Below are positions 1-10,643 of a DNA stretch of 64,000 nucleotides, piece after piece. The DNA lies in contig NC_044919.1 in NCBI RefSeq assembly GCF_003576645.1, positions 35,009,362 to 35,073,361 of the forward strand. The letters run 5' to 3'. Under the pieces are notes generated by a model. It had not been told where the DNA came from, ran no database searches, and was given only the letters and a program-made list of their open reading frames with translations. The translations under genes were made by a program, and so were the position numbers. Position 1 is the first letter of the stretch; each line of letters starts with the position of its first letter. The DNA comes from Ipomoea triloba. Taxonomy: Eukaryota > Streptophyta > Magnoliopsida > Solanales > Convolvulaceae.

Positions 1-37
1 TTTAAAAGCCGCCAGTTTTAGGGAGCTAGCCGAGGCA

Positions 38-598
38 ATGATGGCTGGCGAGGAGAGGAATCTCATTGAGATTTTAGAAGAGAATCACCCTATAGACTTC
101 AACAAATATATCAGTTACGTTCAGTCCCCACAGTGTGGTGCTATAGCCACTTTTGCTGGCACAACTCGTGATACATTTGATGGCAAACAAGTACTAGAGC
201 TTAGATACGAGGCATACACTCCAATGGCAATACGTTGTATCCAGTCTATGTGCTCCTCTGCTCGATCGACCTGGAATCTCCACTCAATTGCCATTGCCCA
301 CTGCCTGGGACCCGTTGCAGTCGGGGAGACCAGTGTATATGTTGCAACATCAGCTGTTCACCGAGCAGATGCGTTGGATGCGTGCAAATTCCTGATCGAT
401 GAGATCAAAGCATCGGTTCCCATTTGGAAGAAGGAAGTGTATACTAATGGAGAGGTTTGGAAAGAAAACAAAGAGTTCCTGGAGAGAAGGCTGGATACTG
501 AGAATTTGACAAAATCACAGGGCATTAAAGTTGAGCCTCATGATAAGAAGGGGTGCTGCTGTGGGACAAAGGTTAGAATTGATGATAAAAACTGCTGA
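38..598 (+). CDS. CNX6: Molybdopterin synthase catalytic (large) subunit, MoaE/MOCS2B family
   Basis: Single open frame of 186 aa. The family forms, with the small subunit CNX7/MoaD, the heterotetramer that puts dithiolene sulfur into precursor Z (cPMP) to make molybdopterin, in the cytosol. Seen: the MoaE core from about residue 19 to 150, with the GAIATFAGTTRD strand-loop, LRYEAY, the HCLGPVAVGETSV segment, the HRADALDACKFLIDE helix and the KASVPIWKKE segment that carries the active-site lysines. A plant-type tail follows with a Cys cluster (GCCCGTKVR). Length is close to plant CNX6 (just under 200 aa). Two ATGs occur in tandem at 38 and 41; either could start. The gene lies only 37 bases from the window edge, so its promoter and any 5'UTR intron are not visible. 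No break is seen. The identification rests on recognised family motifs and is firm. Confidence 0.95.
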   Translation: MMAGEERNLIEILEENHPIDFNKYISYVQSPQCGAIATFAGTTRDTFDGKQVLELRYEAYTPMAIRCIQSMCSSARSTWNLHSIAIAHCLGPVAVGETSVYVATSAVHRADALDACKFLIDEIKASVPIWKKEVYTNGEVWKENKEFLERRLDTENLTKSQGIKVEPHDKKGCCCGTKVRIDDKNC

Positions 599-755
599 TT
601 CCTTCTACAATGACCCCTCCCCATCATATTAAAAAAGAATAAAGATATTGCAGACTTGCAGGCATGTAAAAATAAAAAATAAATTATTACAGTTCTATTA
701 AATGAAATAAAAAATAATTTGTACTCCTTATACTTCAACCTCACCTTACGTGGCG

Positions 756-1127
756 AGATCTGATGGTCTTGTGTGAAACTGTTTCATATGAGTTTTTGTG
801 TAAGAAGATAGAACTGACAATCATATTGATGGTCATTCATTCATGTCCAGATCTGTTGGTCTTGTGTGAAACTGTTTCATACGAGTTTTTGTGTAGCAAG
901 ATAGGATCGACAAACGTATTGATGGTCATCCATTAATATTCAGATCTGTTGGTCTTGTGAGAAACTGTCTCATATGAATTTTTGTGTAGTAAGATAGGAT
1001 CGACAAAAGTATTGATGGTCATCCATTCATGTCCAGATGTGTTGGTCTTGTGTGAAACTGTCTCATACGAGTTTTTATGTAGTAAGATAGGATTGGTAAA
1101 CGTATTGATGGTAATCCATTCATGTCC
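756..1127. repeat. 93-bp tandem repeat, four copies
   Basis: Four head-to-tail units start at 756, 849, 942 and 1035, each exactly 93 bp. The shared core is AGATCTGTTGGTCTTGTGTG followed by a TTTTTGTGTAG(T/C)AAGATAG block and GATGGTCATCCATTCATGTC. Copies differ by scattered substitutions and no indels. Short minus-strand open frames across the array are repeat artefacts. Confidence 0.9.
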
Positions 1128-2100
1128 CGCCCCGTAAGGCAAGCAAGAATGCCCATTTTAAATTTTAATATAGCTTTATAGTAGTTGCAAATGTTCGTGT
1201 TATTTATTATGTGCATTGATAACTTATGGAAGTGGTGACATTTTGAAACTTTTGTGTTAGGTAAAAGTAAAAGTAATATTTTTGTACTATTATGGAAGTA
1301 CAGACAATCATCATATGGGAAGGCTTGATTTTTTCCTTTGTTTGGTTGCTTTAGCGTGAAGGACTCACATGGGAACAGTGTGCAAAATACTGTCATTTAT
1401 TATTATTCTAACAACCAATAGTCCAATACTCTGCCATTTTCGTCTCACCCTCAAATTAGGACTCCTATGATGTCTTCAACTAACATAGTTTTCCAAGATT
1501 CCCTTCATTTTTATATTCTTTTATGTATTCTCTGGGGAATTTATTATTTTATAATATCATATTCGTATTTTAAAAATGTTCTTTACTGATATAAGACTTT
1601 ATACATGGAAACTAATTATGTTTGTGCCTAGGATAAAATATATAATTTTACCTTTTTTGATAGGACTCTGTCCTATAATCACTGCGGAGGTAAACTGCGA
1701 GTCAAACAATGAGTCCACCGATCAGATCTTAGTCTTTATATGCATACATGGGATCCAATACAAACTTTCAATCATCATTAGACTCGCCTTTATGTGCATA
1801 CAAGATATCCAATTCAGACTTTCAGTCATTTATACATGAATACACGCTTCTTATACATGGGTGAGATTTGAATCTCCACAATATTGTCTCTGATCATAAT
1901 CTTTAAGTCAGATGACGTAAAGTCATAACCTTTAAGTCAGGACCAACTAACTATATTAAATGGATTAATTTAAGTAGTATTATCATGTACTTTTGGTGGA
2001 GTATGATAGATTGAAATAGAGGATTGTCATAATAGTACTTCATGTTTCAACTAGAATTCCCATATATTAACCAAATCTAAAGACTTCCACTTTAATTAGC
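1128..2100. other. Intergenic, no gene seen
   Basis: AT-rich spacer between CNX6 and the F-box gene. It holds a small duplicated motif around 1730-1850 (two related stretches with TATGTGCATACA(A/T)G and a following TTTCA(A/G)TCAT). The distal part, with the CT-rich tract at 2140-2160, is probably the promoter and 5'UTR of the F-box gene. I see no other coding or RNA gene. Confidence 0.6.
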
Positions 2101-2164
2101 CAATCAATCTGAGAGAGATACCTTCCCCTCCCTATTCATCTCTCTCTTTCTTTCTCTCTCTAAC

Positions 2165-3424
2165 ATGTCATCGGATAGCTGCAACTCACGCCACTTCTCA
2201 TGGCTCATGAAATCCTGTTTCCCCAACCCCCAACACCACCACCACCCCCATGGGCCCCACCCTCTTACCCCCACCTCCGCCGCACCTCTCCGCCGCCAAA
2301 CCACCATTTCTTCCCTTCCCGACGACCTCCTCCTCGAATGCCTCTCACGCGTTCCCCACTCTTTCCTTCCTTCTCTCCCCTTAGTGTGCCGCCGCTGGTC
2401 GGAGCTCCTCGATTCCCCCACCTTTCACTCCCTCCGCCGCCGCCATAATCTCCTCCGTGTCTCCCTCTTTGCTATTTCAATTTCCGATCACTCTTCTCTC
2501 TCCGCCGCTAGTCTCTGCTTGAATTATGATTCTGCTTGGAAAGTTTCTGAGTTTCTTCATCACGGCTCGTTTTTGCCTCTCTTCTCTCATTCTCGTTTGG
2601 TTGCCATTGGGCGGAGGATTTATGTTATTGGTAGAACGGCGATGCTCCGATATGACGCGTGGACTGGCGCCGCGGTCTCGCTACCTGGACCGGTTGCTTC
2701 GAGGAAGAAATTTGCCTCCGCGGTCGTTGCCGGAAAGATATACGTCGCCGGCGGCTGTGCGCGGTCGGAGGCGGTGGAGGAGTATGAGCCGGAGACCGAA
2801 ACGTGGCGCGTGGTGTCCACGGCGCCGAGGAAAAGGTACGGATGCTTCGGCGCGTCGGTGGACGGGGTGTTTTACGTGATCGGCGGCCTGAAGATCGGCT
2901 CGTCGGGGAATGAGGGGTTGGTGGTGCCGGGATCACGCGCCGCCAAGGGGTCGGATGCCGCGCACGTGTATGCCAGCTCGATGGACTTGTATGACGTGGC
3001 GGCGAGCCAGTGGCTGAGGAGCCGCGCCGTCCCTGGCGGCGGCTGCGTGGTGGCGGCTTGCGCGGCAGCCGGCTTCGTTTTCGTGCTCTCGAGCCACGCC
3101 GTGGAGCTCTCGTTCTGGAAATTTAACGGCGCGCGTAAATCCGGCGGCTTCGGAGAATGGTACAGGATAAGGGCTCCGCCGCTTCCGGCGCAGGTTAGAC
3201 TTGATAGCACGGTGAGGTTCAGCTGCGTAGCGGTGGGGGAAAAGGTGGTGCTAATCCAAGTAACCGGCTGTATAGACGACCTGCTACGGCGGAGCGGGAG
3301 GACGGAGAGGGGATTAAAGGAAGGATTGGTGTTGGTGTACGATTGCGCCACCGGAGATTGGAGTAGAGGTGTGGATTTGCCGGAGGCGATTCGACGCGCC
3401 GCCTGCGTGTCCGTTGAGTACTAA
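2165..3424 (+). CDS. F-box/kelch-repeat protein (At5g26960-like)
   Basis: Intronless frame of 419 aa. F-box proteins are substrate adaptors of SCF ubiquitin ligases; the kelch propeller binds the target. Seen: an N-terminal MSSDSCNSRHFSWLMKSC segment that I recall as typical of the Arabidopsis At5g26960 group, a His/Pro-rich linker, an F-box at about residues 48-90 (ISSLPDDLLLECLSRVP, then VCRRWSELL), and kelch-like blades from about 145 on (RIYVIG, KIYVAGGC with EEYEPETETW, VFYVIGG, then a late blade ending LVYDCATGDWSRG). The 3' two-thirds is strongly GC-rich (about 2,620-3,420), unlike the AT-rich surroundings; this creates several long false open frames on both strands. The start is the ATG after a CT-rich leader, and the conserved N terminus supports it. 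Target and pathway are unknown from sequence. Confidence 0.9.
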   Translation: MSSDSCNSRHFSWLMKSCFPNPQHHHHPHGPHPLTPTSAAPLRRQTTISSLPDDLLLECLSRVPHSFLPSLPLVCRRWSELLDSPTFHSLRRRHNLLRVSLFAISISDHSSLSAASLCLNYDSAWKVSEFLHHGSFLPLFSHSRLVAIGRRIYVIGRTAMLRYDAWTGAAVSLPGPVASRKKFASAVVAGKIYVAGGCARSEAVEEYEPETETWRVVSTAPRKRYGCFGASVDGVFYVIGGLKIGSSGNEGLVVPGSRAAKGSDAAHVYASSMDLYDVAASQWLRSRAVPGGGCVVAACAAAGFVFVLSSHAVELSFWKFNGARKSGGFGEWYRIRAPPLPAQVRLDSTVRFSCVAVGEKVVLIQVTGCIDDLLRRSGRTERGLKEGLVLVYDCATGDWSRGVDLPEAIRRAACVSVEY

Positions 3425-4512
3425 CTTGCGCATGCCGTGACCCGATGCGCCTCTTAAGCCGATTGGCTGTTTGTTTGTATGTGAAGCTTTTGACTCGTTG
3501 ATGCTTTTGAGGCAAAGGCCGGTCTGGAGAGTAAGGGTAAAGATTAGGGCTATTTTGGGAACGAAATTCGGGTCAAGTAATTGATTTAATTTTTTATTAA
3601 TTAAAAAAAAATGAATGAGGATATTTTTTTTTTAGTACTAGTATTTTTTCATAACTACCTTCTCAATCAGTTGTAGTTTAAGGAGTCAATACTCCATCGG
3701 TATCTGATCCTGTGACATTTCATCTCTTTTCTTTGTAAAGGCAAAAAACTAAATCATTACAAGTTGTATTTTTGGATTATTAATATGAAATGTTCAAAGT
3801 ATTTCGAGTGACAAACATTTTGCTTAGTGATAATGATGTTTGTATTGATTTTTTTAGCAAAACTTTACCATTATTATAAATTAAAAAAAAAAGTGATGGA
3901 ATTTTTATAAATAAAATAATTGTATTACTTTTAATATTTACAAAAAAAAAAGTCAATTTTTTTCTATTTATATTACTAGACATTTTTACTATGGTAAAAT
4001 TTTCTCAATCCTTTCTACCACATTGTATTATCTTATTTATTTGTCCTGTTAGTTTGTCTCTTAGTTGTTACGTTGTTTTCATTCTATTCTGGTTTCAAAA
4101 AATGGTAAAGATTTTGAAAAACAATAGAAAATAAATTGCCATTTGTGTCAAATAGTGTGGATATACATGCTAATATCTAAGACCTAAGCCTAGAAAAGAT
4201 GGTAAATCTGGCATGATAGGACGGTCAGTCATTAGGTGAAGCAGTTGAGCAGTTCGGTAGAGAAAGTGGAAGTGCAAAATGATTAGTCAAGAGAATATGA
4301 AGGCAGTTATTTCGAAGAGGGGTAAAATGCGGGATAAAGTAAGGTTTATCCCGTACAAACTTTTGGATAGTGATCGTGGACTTCCCTCAAAAACACTGAC
4401 CAAATGTGGGTTTACCAAGCCATATCCAGAGTCTCAACATAAAATCAAACACAAATCTTGGCTAGTTAAACAAGCCTGCTCAACACTTTTAACAATTAAG
4501 ACACACAAAACA
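3425..4512. other. Intergenic, no gene seen
   Basis: Contains the 3' region of the F-box gene and, towards 4,510, the 3' end of the minus-strand dioxygenase. AT-rich with several poly-A/T runs (3,600-3,650, 3,880-3,970). The open frame near 4,279-4,605 overlaps the end of the dioxygenase antisense and has no recognised domain. Confidence 0.55.
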
Positions 4513-6927
4513 TCAAATCTTTGCATATTCAATTGTGTGTTTGCCCTCATGGCCCTTACTGAAGAAATAATTGAAGTAATCAGAGTAAACAACCTGTTTA
4601 TATAGTGCCTTCTCTCCACGCTCTACCACTTGTGGTAATGGACCGATAACTGCATCAGGTGATGGATTGACAAATACTGGTACCGAGATCCTGTTCCTCT
4701 TCGAGTTCACAATCACTCGATGCTCAATGCTCTTGTACCTGCCGTTGCTCATTATCTGAAGGATATCCCCGATGTTGATTACGAGTGCCCCCTTCATTGG
4801 TGGTACATGGATCCAGCCATCACCTTGCGGGGCTCGCACATAGAGGCCACCCACGTCATCTTGTAAGAGGATGGTGATGGACGAGATATCAGCATGTGGG
4901 CCAGCTCCAGCTGTAAGCTCCGGGTTAGGACATTTTGGGTAGTAGATGAGGTTAACCATCAGTGTTCCCATTAGCGAAGATTTCTTTGCTTCGTCCATTT
5001 CCTCTACATTAAGCCCCTTGAGTAAAATGTCAAGGAGCTTTCTTATTACAGGTTGGACCCACTTCATGTACTCCAAAACTTGATCTCTACAGCAGAGTTG
5101 TGAAGTGAAATTAGGTTGCAGAAGTATAGATAGTGTATATTGATTGATGAACAAAAAAGAGTAGAATCATATGTTACAGATTAGAAAGCTATTACAGTAT
5201 CACTCAATCTGCAGATGGCATACATTTCAACCCTATCCATTGTTGTCAAGGCGGACATTCTGGGCGAGGTGCCACCCGACCACCTAGTCGCCTAGGCGAT
5301 GAGTATAACAAGCCACTAAGAAAGAAAGAGGAATGAAATCAGAATGAAAAAGAAAAAAGAACAGCCAGTGGTGGAAGGGCGAGGCTGGGAGGAGGGAGAG
5401 TCAGCTGCGATGGCGATTCGGTGGTGGAAGGGCAAGGCTGAGACGGAGGTGGAAAGGCAAGGCTGGGAAGAGGGGAGTCAGATGCGTTTGGTGGGGAAAG
5501 GCGAGGCTGGGAGGGTTTTCACTTTTCAATTGACAAGTTTTTTTTATAATAGCTCAGATCAGACTCGGGTTTTAGTCCGGGTTAGGCGTCCTGAGCTCAT
5601 CTCACCCATTCCAGGCGAGGCGAGCTCGTTAGGCGTCAGGTCTTCACCGACCAGACGCTTTGACAACTATGACCCTATCCCATTGTCCAGGATATGATCA
5701 GGTACAGGATACCATTTTCTAAGTTCATACCTGTGCCGAGATGATTAAATCAACTTAACCCAAGTTTACCCTGCATTTCTACCCAAGTTCTAAACAAGCA
5801 AGCTACCATTAGTATAAATCCCAAACAATTGGTATGGGAGCAACATCCTAAGAGCTTTGCCACCATGTCATGGTTTGCTCACTCACAAGTAATAATGCTA
5901 GATCTCGATTTCGGCTTCAGTATAAAGATGTTTTTCCACCTTCAAAGCTTTGCTGTCTGGTAATCCCCTAACATCCCAAATATTACCACACAGTTAGTGG
6001 TACCTAGTAGTCTAGTATGTCATAATATTTCTCTCAAATCCTTATGAAGTTATGAAATACCATAATTGTGATCCTCACCAACATCTGCCATTTCCAGTCC
6101 AGCCATCTCTAATGAACATATTATGCAATAATGTTGCCTATATTGATTATTACTAGTACAGGACATACTAAATATCAGCAAACATTTCTACAAGTTCACA
6201 ATAACACAATTATAAGAAATTGACAAAAAAAAAAAAAAAAAAAAACAGTAAAATGAAGAAAATGTACACACACTTCAGTAACAGATAGCAATAAACTACT
6301 ACTGTTTACTATAGCCTATAGGGTTCAAAACAGTATTTTTACAAGATTCAAGAATGTAAACAGAAACAAAAGGGCTTAAATAGAGTATTAATCAGAAAAT
6401 TGGGTGTAAGAGAAATGGGTTGCTTACTTGGATACAGAAGGCCATAACTGAGAGCTCTCATCCTTGGAATCATAAATGTGAAAAAGATAATCTTTCCACT
6501 CCAAAACCTTCACAGCCAGAGGGCTCAAACTGGTCATCAACTGGACAGTGTGGGTAGGCGAATTCTCCTTGATCCATTTCCTTCTCTCCTCAACGGGGAG
6601 CTCAAAGAACCTGTGCCCAGCCGCCTTCACGCCCTCAAGAACCTCAAAGGGGATTCCGTGATTGATAATCTGAAAGAAACCCCAATTTTCTGCGGCCTCG
6701 CAGATTGATTTCCCGATATTTGGGTGGTCCCAATTGGAGGCATCAATGATGGGTATGGAGTCTTGAGAGAGCAAATTGGGTGCGCCTAGGGCTAGCCTTG
6801 CTTCGGGAGGTTGAATGAAGTGTTGAGGAAGAGATGAAAGGCCCATTTGGGAGAGGCCTGTGACTCCATTGCCCTTGTTTACCAAGAAATCGATCAGTTC
6901 TTGTTGGTCGGAGAATGGAGCTGACAT
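4513..6927 (-). CDS. 2-oxoglutarate/Fe(II) dioxygenase, coumaroyl/feruloyl-CoA ortho-hydroxylase-like (copy A)
   Basis: Two exons on the minus strand: 6927-6428 and about 5086-4513. The donor CCAA|GTAAGC and acceptor TGTAG|A join in frame ([13 protein letters not shown]), giving 357 aa. The fold is DIOX_N (about residues 58-160) plus 2OG-FeII_Oxy (about 205-310). The iron triad is present, H231-x-D233 and H289, and so is the 2-oxoglutarate pair R299-x-S301; NIGD and EHR motifs are canonical. Sequence style ([25 protein letters not shown]) matches the F6'H/C2'H group, which hydroxylates feruloyl- or coumaroyl-CoA on the way to scopoletin or umbelliferone; substrate is inferred, not shown. The 1.34 kb intron carries a Mutator-type MITE. 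A second Mutator-type element, itself split by an LTR element, ends 59 bases before the ATG, so the promoter is probably altered. Nothing suggests a coding break. Confidence 0.88.
5239..5671. mobile_element. Mutator-type MITE in the copy A intron
   Basis: 433 bp with imperfect terminal inverted repeats (left ATTGTTGTCAAGGCG, right end reverse-complemented CATAGTTGTCAAAGCG). Flanked by a 9-bp target duplication ACCCTATCC at 5230-5238 and 5672-5680, the length expected for Mutator-like elements. Interior is GC-rich with repeated GGCGAGGCTGGGA and GCCTAGGCG motifs. It makes a spurious 117-codon open frame. No transposase. Confidence 0.8.
6222..6245. repeat. Poly-A tract in the copy A intron
   Basis: Uninterrupted run of about 24 A on the plus strand (poly-T in the direction of the gene). 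The rest of the intron, 5,680-6,420, is ordinary AT-rich sequence with nothing else recognised. Confidence 0.7.
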
Positions 6928-7202
6928 TTCACAACACCTCTATGGTGCCTCCCTTGTTGACCATACCTGTCTAATAGAATTATAATGGAAAAAGTGTCAC
7001 ATAGGCTATTGAACTTGTAGCTTTTGTGTAATTGGGTCATTGAACTTAAAAAGTGTGCAATTCAACCATCAAACAAGCAAAATTTGTGTAATTTAACCAT
7101 TTTTACAAAAAAATTTAATTCAATTTGAGTTAAAAATGTTTTAATATTAACTCCCAACTAGTATGGTAGAAGAAAATGTCATTTTTAATACATATATGTT
7201 AG

Positions 7203-7596
7203 TGATGGGTAAATAACCCCAGGGACTATTGTAGAAATATAATGTGTATAGTCCGTGTATTATTGTACCTCTAAAAGGTCGAGTGTCCTTAGAAATTATT
7301 AAGGGGCAAGTGACCTTTGGGGAATATTATATTCCTGAAGGGTCAGGTCCTATTCCTATATAAAGGACCTGACCCCTGTTGTAAAGGGGGCTCTCATCCC
7401 TTGCCTCTCGGGATCTAATGATTCAATATTCACTCTACTCTCCCTCTCTCTTGTTCACTATGGAGTTCTTGGCTATTCTTCTCCAGGAAGAAAAACATGC
7501 ATTTCCTTCCCAAACATACACACTCCATACACTACATCATGCTCAATCAAACACACGTGGTGTAAATCCGTACCCCCGTTTACATTTACACCATCA
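7203..7596 (+). repeat. 5' LTR
   Basis: 394 bp, TG...CA ends. A TATA box (TATATAAA) at 7357-7364, inside an inverted GGTCAGGTCC/GGACCTGACC pair, marks the probable transcription start region in plus orientation. Confidence 0.92.
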
Positions 7597-9439
7597 TTGG
7601 CGCCGTCTGTGGGGAATGCTACAAAATGCCGTGTTCCTCTAATCAACTCGATGGTGTTCACCATCCTCATCACCGTCAAAACTCACTACCGCCGTTGTTG
7701 CTCACCGGAGAATAAAGCGCTTCGCCACCATCTCGGTTGTACAGCGTTCCACCACCACCAATCTCCTCCATCTCCATCACAAATTGCCTCCGCCACCATA
7801 ACTGCCCGTTGCCGTAAATACACCATCACCGACATGGTGATTCCTTCTGTTGATCGGGCGAGGCGGACGACGACGATCCATCTTCTTCCGGCGACGCAGC
7901 ACTGTCCGCCATAATCATCACCTCATTCATCGTCATCACGGTAATCAACCACCATCAACAACAACAACAAAAACGAATTACGAATCAAACGCCGTCGACC
8001 ATGGCCGAAAAAGTTTGTCCACTGCATGAGCTCGACGAGTCCAAAGATCGTCTTCTCCGGCTCCAGTCCAGGCGAGAATGAAGAAGAAGAAGAATAAGTG
8101 CATTGCCACCGGCCATCGGCCTCCGCCGGACATCGCGGTTAGCTGTCGGTCAAAAAAAAATAAAAAATGGTGCAACCTTCGCCACTCGATGACCACGCAA
8201 TCCGTTAACGAAGCGACTATTGTTGCCGCCGTAGCAACCACCAAACTTCCTCATCAACCACGCTACCGCAGTCACCACGCCACTCACCGTCACCGTCAAC
8301 CGTTCAATCTGTTGATTGCGTGGGGTAAATACACAGCGAGTTCGGTAGGCTGTGGATGATTATGGTTATTGTATCATTGTTGATAAATAAGATGACAACT
8401 ATATCTCACTCTCGGTCAAATGAAGATGATAACGAAGCAGACTGGAAATGGTGCTGAAGAGATGCTGCGCCGAAAGTGGAAGCTCCTGCACTCCTGCCAA
8501 AACATTTGGTTTTGTGTTTTTTGTCTTCAGTCTTCACCATATATCATATATTATTATTAATTATTTGTGGCAAGACAAAGTGGTTGATGGGAAAAATAAA
8601 TAATAATAAAAAAAAAAGAAAGAGAGAGGAGGTGACAGTAGAAGAAAATGGTTTGGGTTCTCAAGAAAGAAAAAAAATTGGAATTATGGAAAAAGACAAG
8701 AAAAAGTGGAGAAATAAAATAAGTAGTAGAAGACAAAAAGGAAAATGACAAAAACTACACTTGTTTTATTTATTTCTGCAGAAAAGGTGGAAAAGCAAAA
8801 GTGACTTTTGCTTCTTTTCAACCATAAAACAAGGGAGAGCAAAGCAAGAGAAAAATATTCTTTTTCTCCTTCAATTCGGTCGGAGAGTACAAGATGCCAA
8901 AATAAACAATTGGAGATGCTACCCGGTTCAGAACTACAATACCCCTAGAGTTGGTTAGGAATTGAAATTTGTAGCTAAAGATGTAAATTGTAGTATAAGA
9001 TCATTGTACCTAAAAATATATAAAAATATATATTTTTTATTGGGTAGCACGGCTGCTAGCCTGCTACCCCTGTGTAGTTCATAAAATGGGGGACACCCCC
9101 CCCCCAACCCCCTCGAAAAAAAAAAAAAAAAAAGCATCGGCTCTTCCGTTTGGGGTTTGACTGACTTACACGGATTTGTCCGGTTGCGTGTGCTCATGTC
9201 TCGTCATGACACTTGAACAAAAAAAAAAAAAAAAAAAAAAAGAGCACCGGCTCTTCCGTTTGGGGTTTGATCGACCTGCACGGATATGTCCGGTTCCGTT
9301 TGGGGTTTGATCAACCTGCACGGATTTTATAAAAAAAGAAAAAAAAAAAACACTTTCGTTTGGGGTTTTGTTCAACCTGCACGAATTTTTCGTTTGGGGT
9401 TGACCTGCATAAATTTGTCTGGCTGAGTGTGCCCATGCC

Positions 9440-9780
9440 TCGTCATGACACTAAATTTTATCCCGCTTTTTAGCGATGCCGCTTTTCAGCGATGATTTTA
9501 TCCCGCTTTTGAGCGATGACTTTATCCCGCTTTTGAGCGATGCCGCTTTTCAGCGATGACTTTCCCGCTTCTTAGCGATGCCGCTTTTCAGCGATGTTTT
9601 TATCCTGCTTTTCAACGATGATTATATTTCGCTTTTTAGCGATGCCGGTTTTCAGCGATGAATTTATCCCGCCTTTGAGCGTTGTCACTTTTCCAGCGAT
9701 GAATCTATCCCGCTTCTCAGCGATGAGCTTATACCGATTCTCAGCAAGGCCGCCTTTTTAGTGATGAATTTATCCCTCGT
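9440..9780 (+). repeat. Short tandem repeat inside the LTR element
   Basis: Many degenerate copies of a roughly 20-nt unit, consensus CCGCTTTT(C/G)AGCGATG, often paired with a TTTATC spacer. Just upstream (about 9,130-9,420) is another degenerate array with GGCTCTTCCGTTTGGGGTTT and GACCTGCACGGAT motifs plus long A-runs. Such untranslated-region tandem repeats are common in plant gypsy elements; a role in packaging or transcription is only a guess. Confidence 0.8.
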
Positions 9781-10247
9781 CTTGGCGTTAATATTAGCTT
9801 AAGGCCTTCACACATATCTCATAATGTGGTAGGTCTATATCTGCTCGGCATCATATTATTTTCTCCTACCGCTGGATGGTTGGCATTATCTTCTCCATCT
9901 ATAGATATTCGATATATTTGCATCTCGACAATGGCAGCACAAGGAGCAACATAACTGCATCAACAACTAGACATAAGCCTTTGTAGTCTTTAATTATTAC
10001 GTTTTTGGTTGTACTCTTTTTCCCTTAGCTAGGTTTTTTCCCATAGGGTTTTTCTTAGTCTAAGGTTTTTAACGAGGCAACCAGTGTAAATCACGCCCCT
10101 CATGCTCAACTCAAATTTGAGGGGTTCATCACGGACTATTAAGGCATTCAGATCGGGGAGACTTTGCTTATAACAAGTTGGTCGCCCGGAGCACATTTTA
10201 CTTCTCGAACCTGACGACTCTCGCAGATTCAAGAAGTGGGGGACTTG

Positions 10248-10643
10248 TGATGGGTAAATAACCCCAGGGACTATTGTAGAAATATAATGTGTATAGTCCG
10301 TGTATTATTGTACCTCTAAAAGGTCGAGTGTCCTTAGAAATTATTAAGGGGCAAGTGACCTTTGGGGAATATTATATTCCTGAAGGGTCAGGTCCTATTC
10401 CTATATAAAGGACCTGACCCCTGTTGTAAAGGGGGGGCTCTCATCCCTTGCCTCTCGGGATCTAATGATTCAATATTCACTCTACTCTCCCTCTCTCTTG
10501 TTCACTATGGAGTTCTTGGCTATTCTTCTCCAGGAAGAAAAACATGCATTTCCTTCCCAAACATACACACTCCATACACTACATCATGCTCAATCAAACA
10601 CACGTGGTGTAAATCCGTACCCCCGTTTACATTTACACCATCA
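10248..10643 (+). repeat. 3' LTR
   Basis: 396 bp, the same sequence as the 5' LTR apart from a 7-G instead of 5-G run near 10,430. Followed directly by the GTTAG target duplication. Confidence 0.92.

Larger units (their letters stand above)
7203..10643 (+). mobile_element. Young non-autonomous LTR retroelement, 3.4 kb, no gag-pol
   Basis: Complete element: 5' LTR 7203-7596, internal 7597-10247, 3' LTR 10248-10643, with 5-bp target duplication GTTAG at 7198-7202 and 10644-10648. Both LTRs begin TGATGGGTAA and end TTTACACCATCA. They look identical except for two extra G in a G-run of the 3' copy, so the insertion is recent. Just after the 5' LTR is a primer-binding-type TTGGCGCCGTCTGTGGGG, close to the tRNA-Asp type used by plant Ty3/gypsy elements (inferred). 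Before the 3' LTR is a purine-rich GAAGTGGGGGACTTG. The 2.65 kb interior has no protease, RT, RNase H or integrase frame, so it must rely on proteins from another element. It is LARD/TRIM-like in organisation, possibly a derivative of a Tat-type gypsy element. Confidence 0.93.

Noticed and set aside
1576..1839. 87-codon plus-strand frame
   Set aside because: AT-rich, contains an internal duplication, no recognised domain or splice context.
2200..3515. Long alternative frames in and opposite the F-box gene
   Set aside because: GC-rich coding sequence makes stop-poor shadow frames; low-complexity Pro/Arg content and no domain.
5344..5697. 117-codon open frame in the copy A intron
   Set aside because: Falls inside the Mutator-type MITE; translation is repeat-like with no domain.
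8476..8748. Lys-rich 90-codon frame inside the LTR element
   Set aside because: A/G-rich low complexity; does not resemble gag and is not bordered by other retroelement frames.
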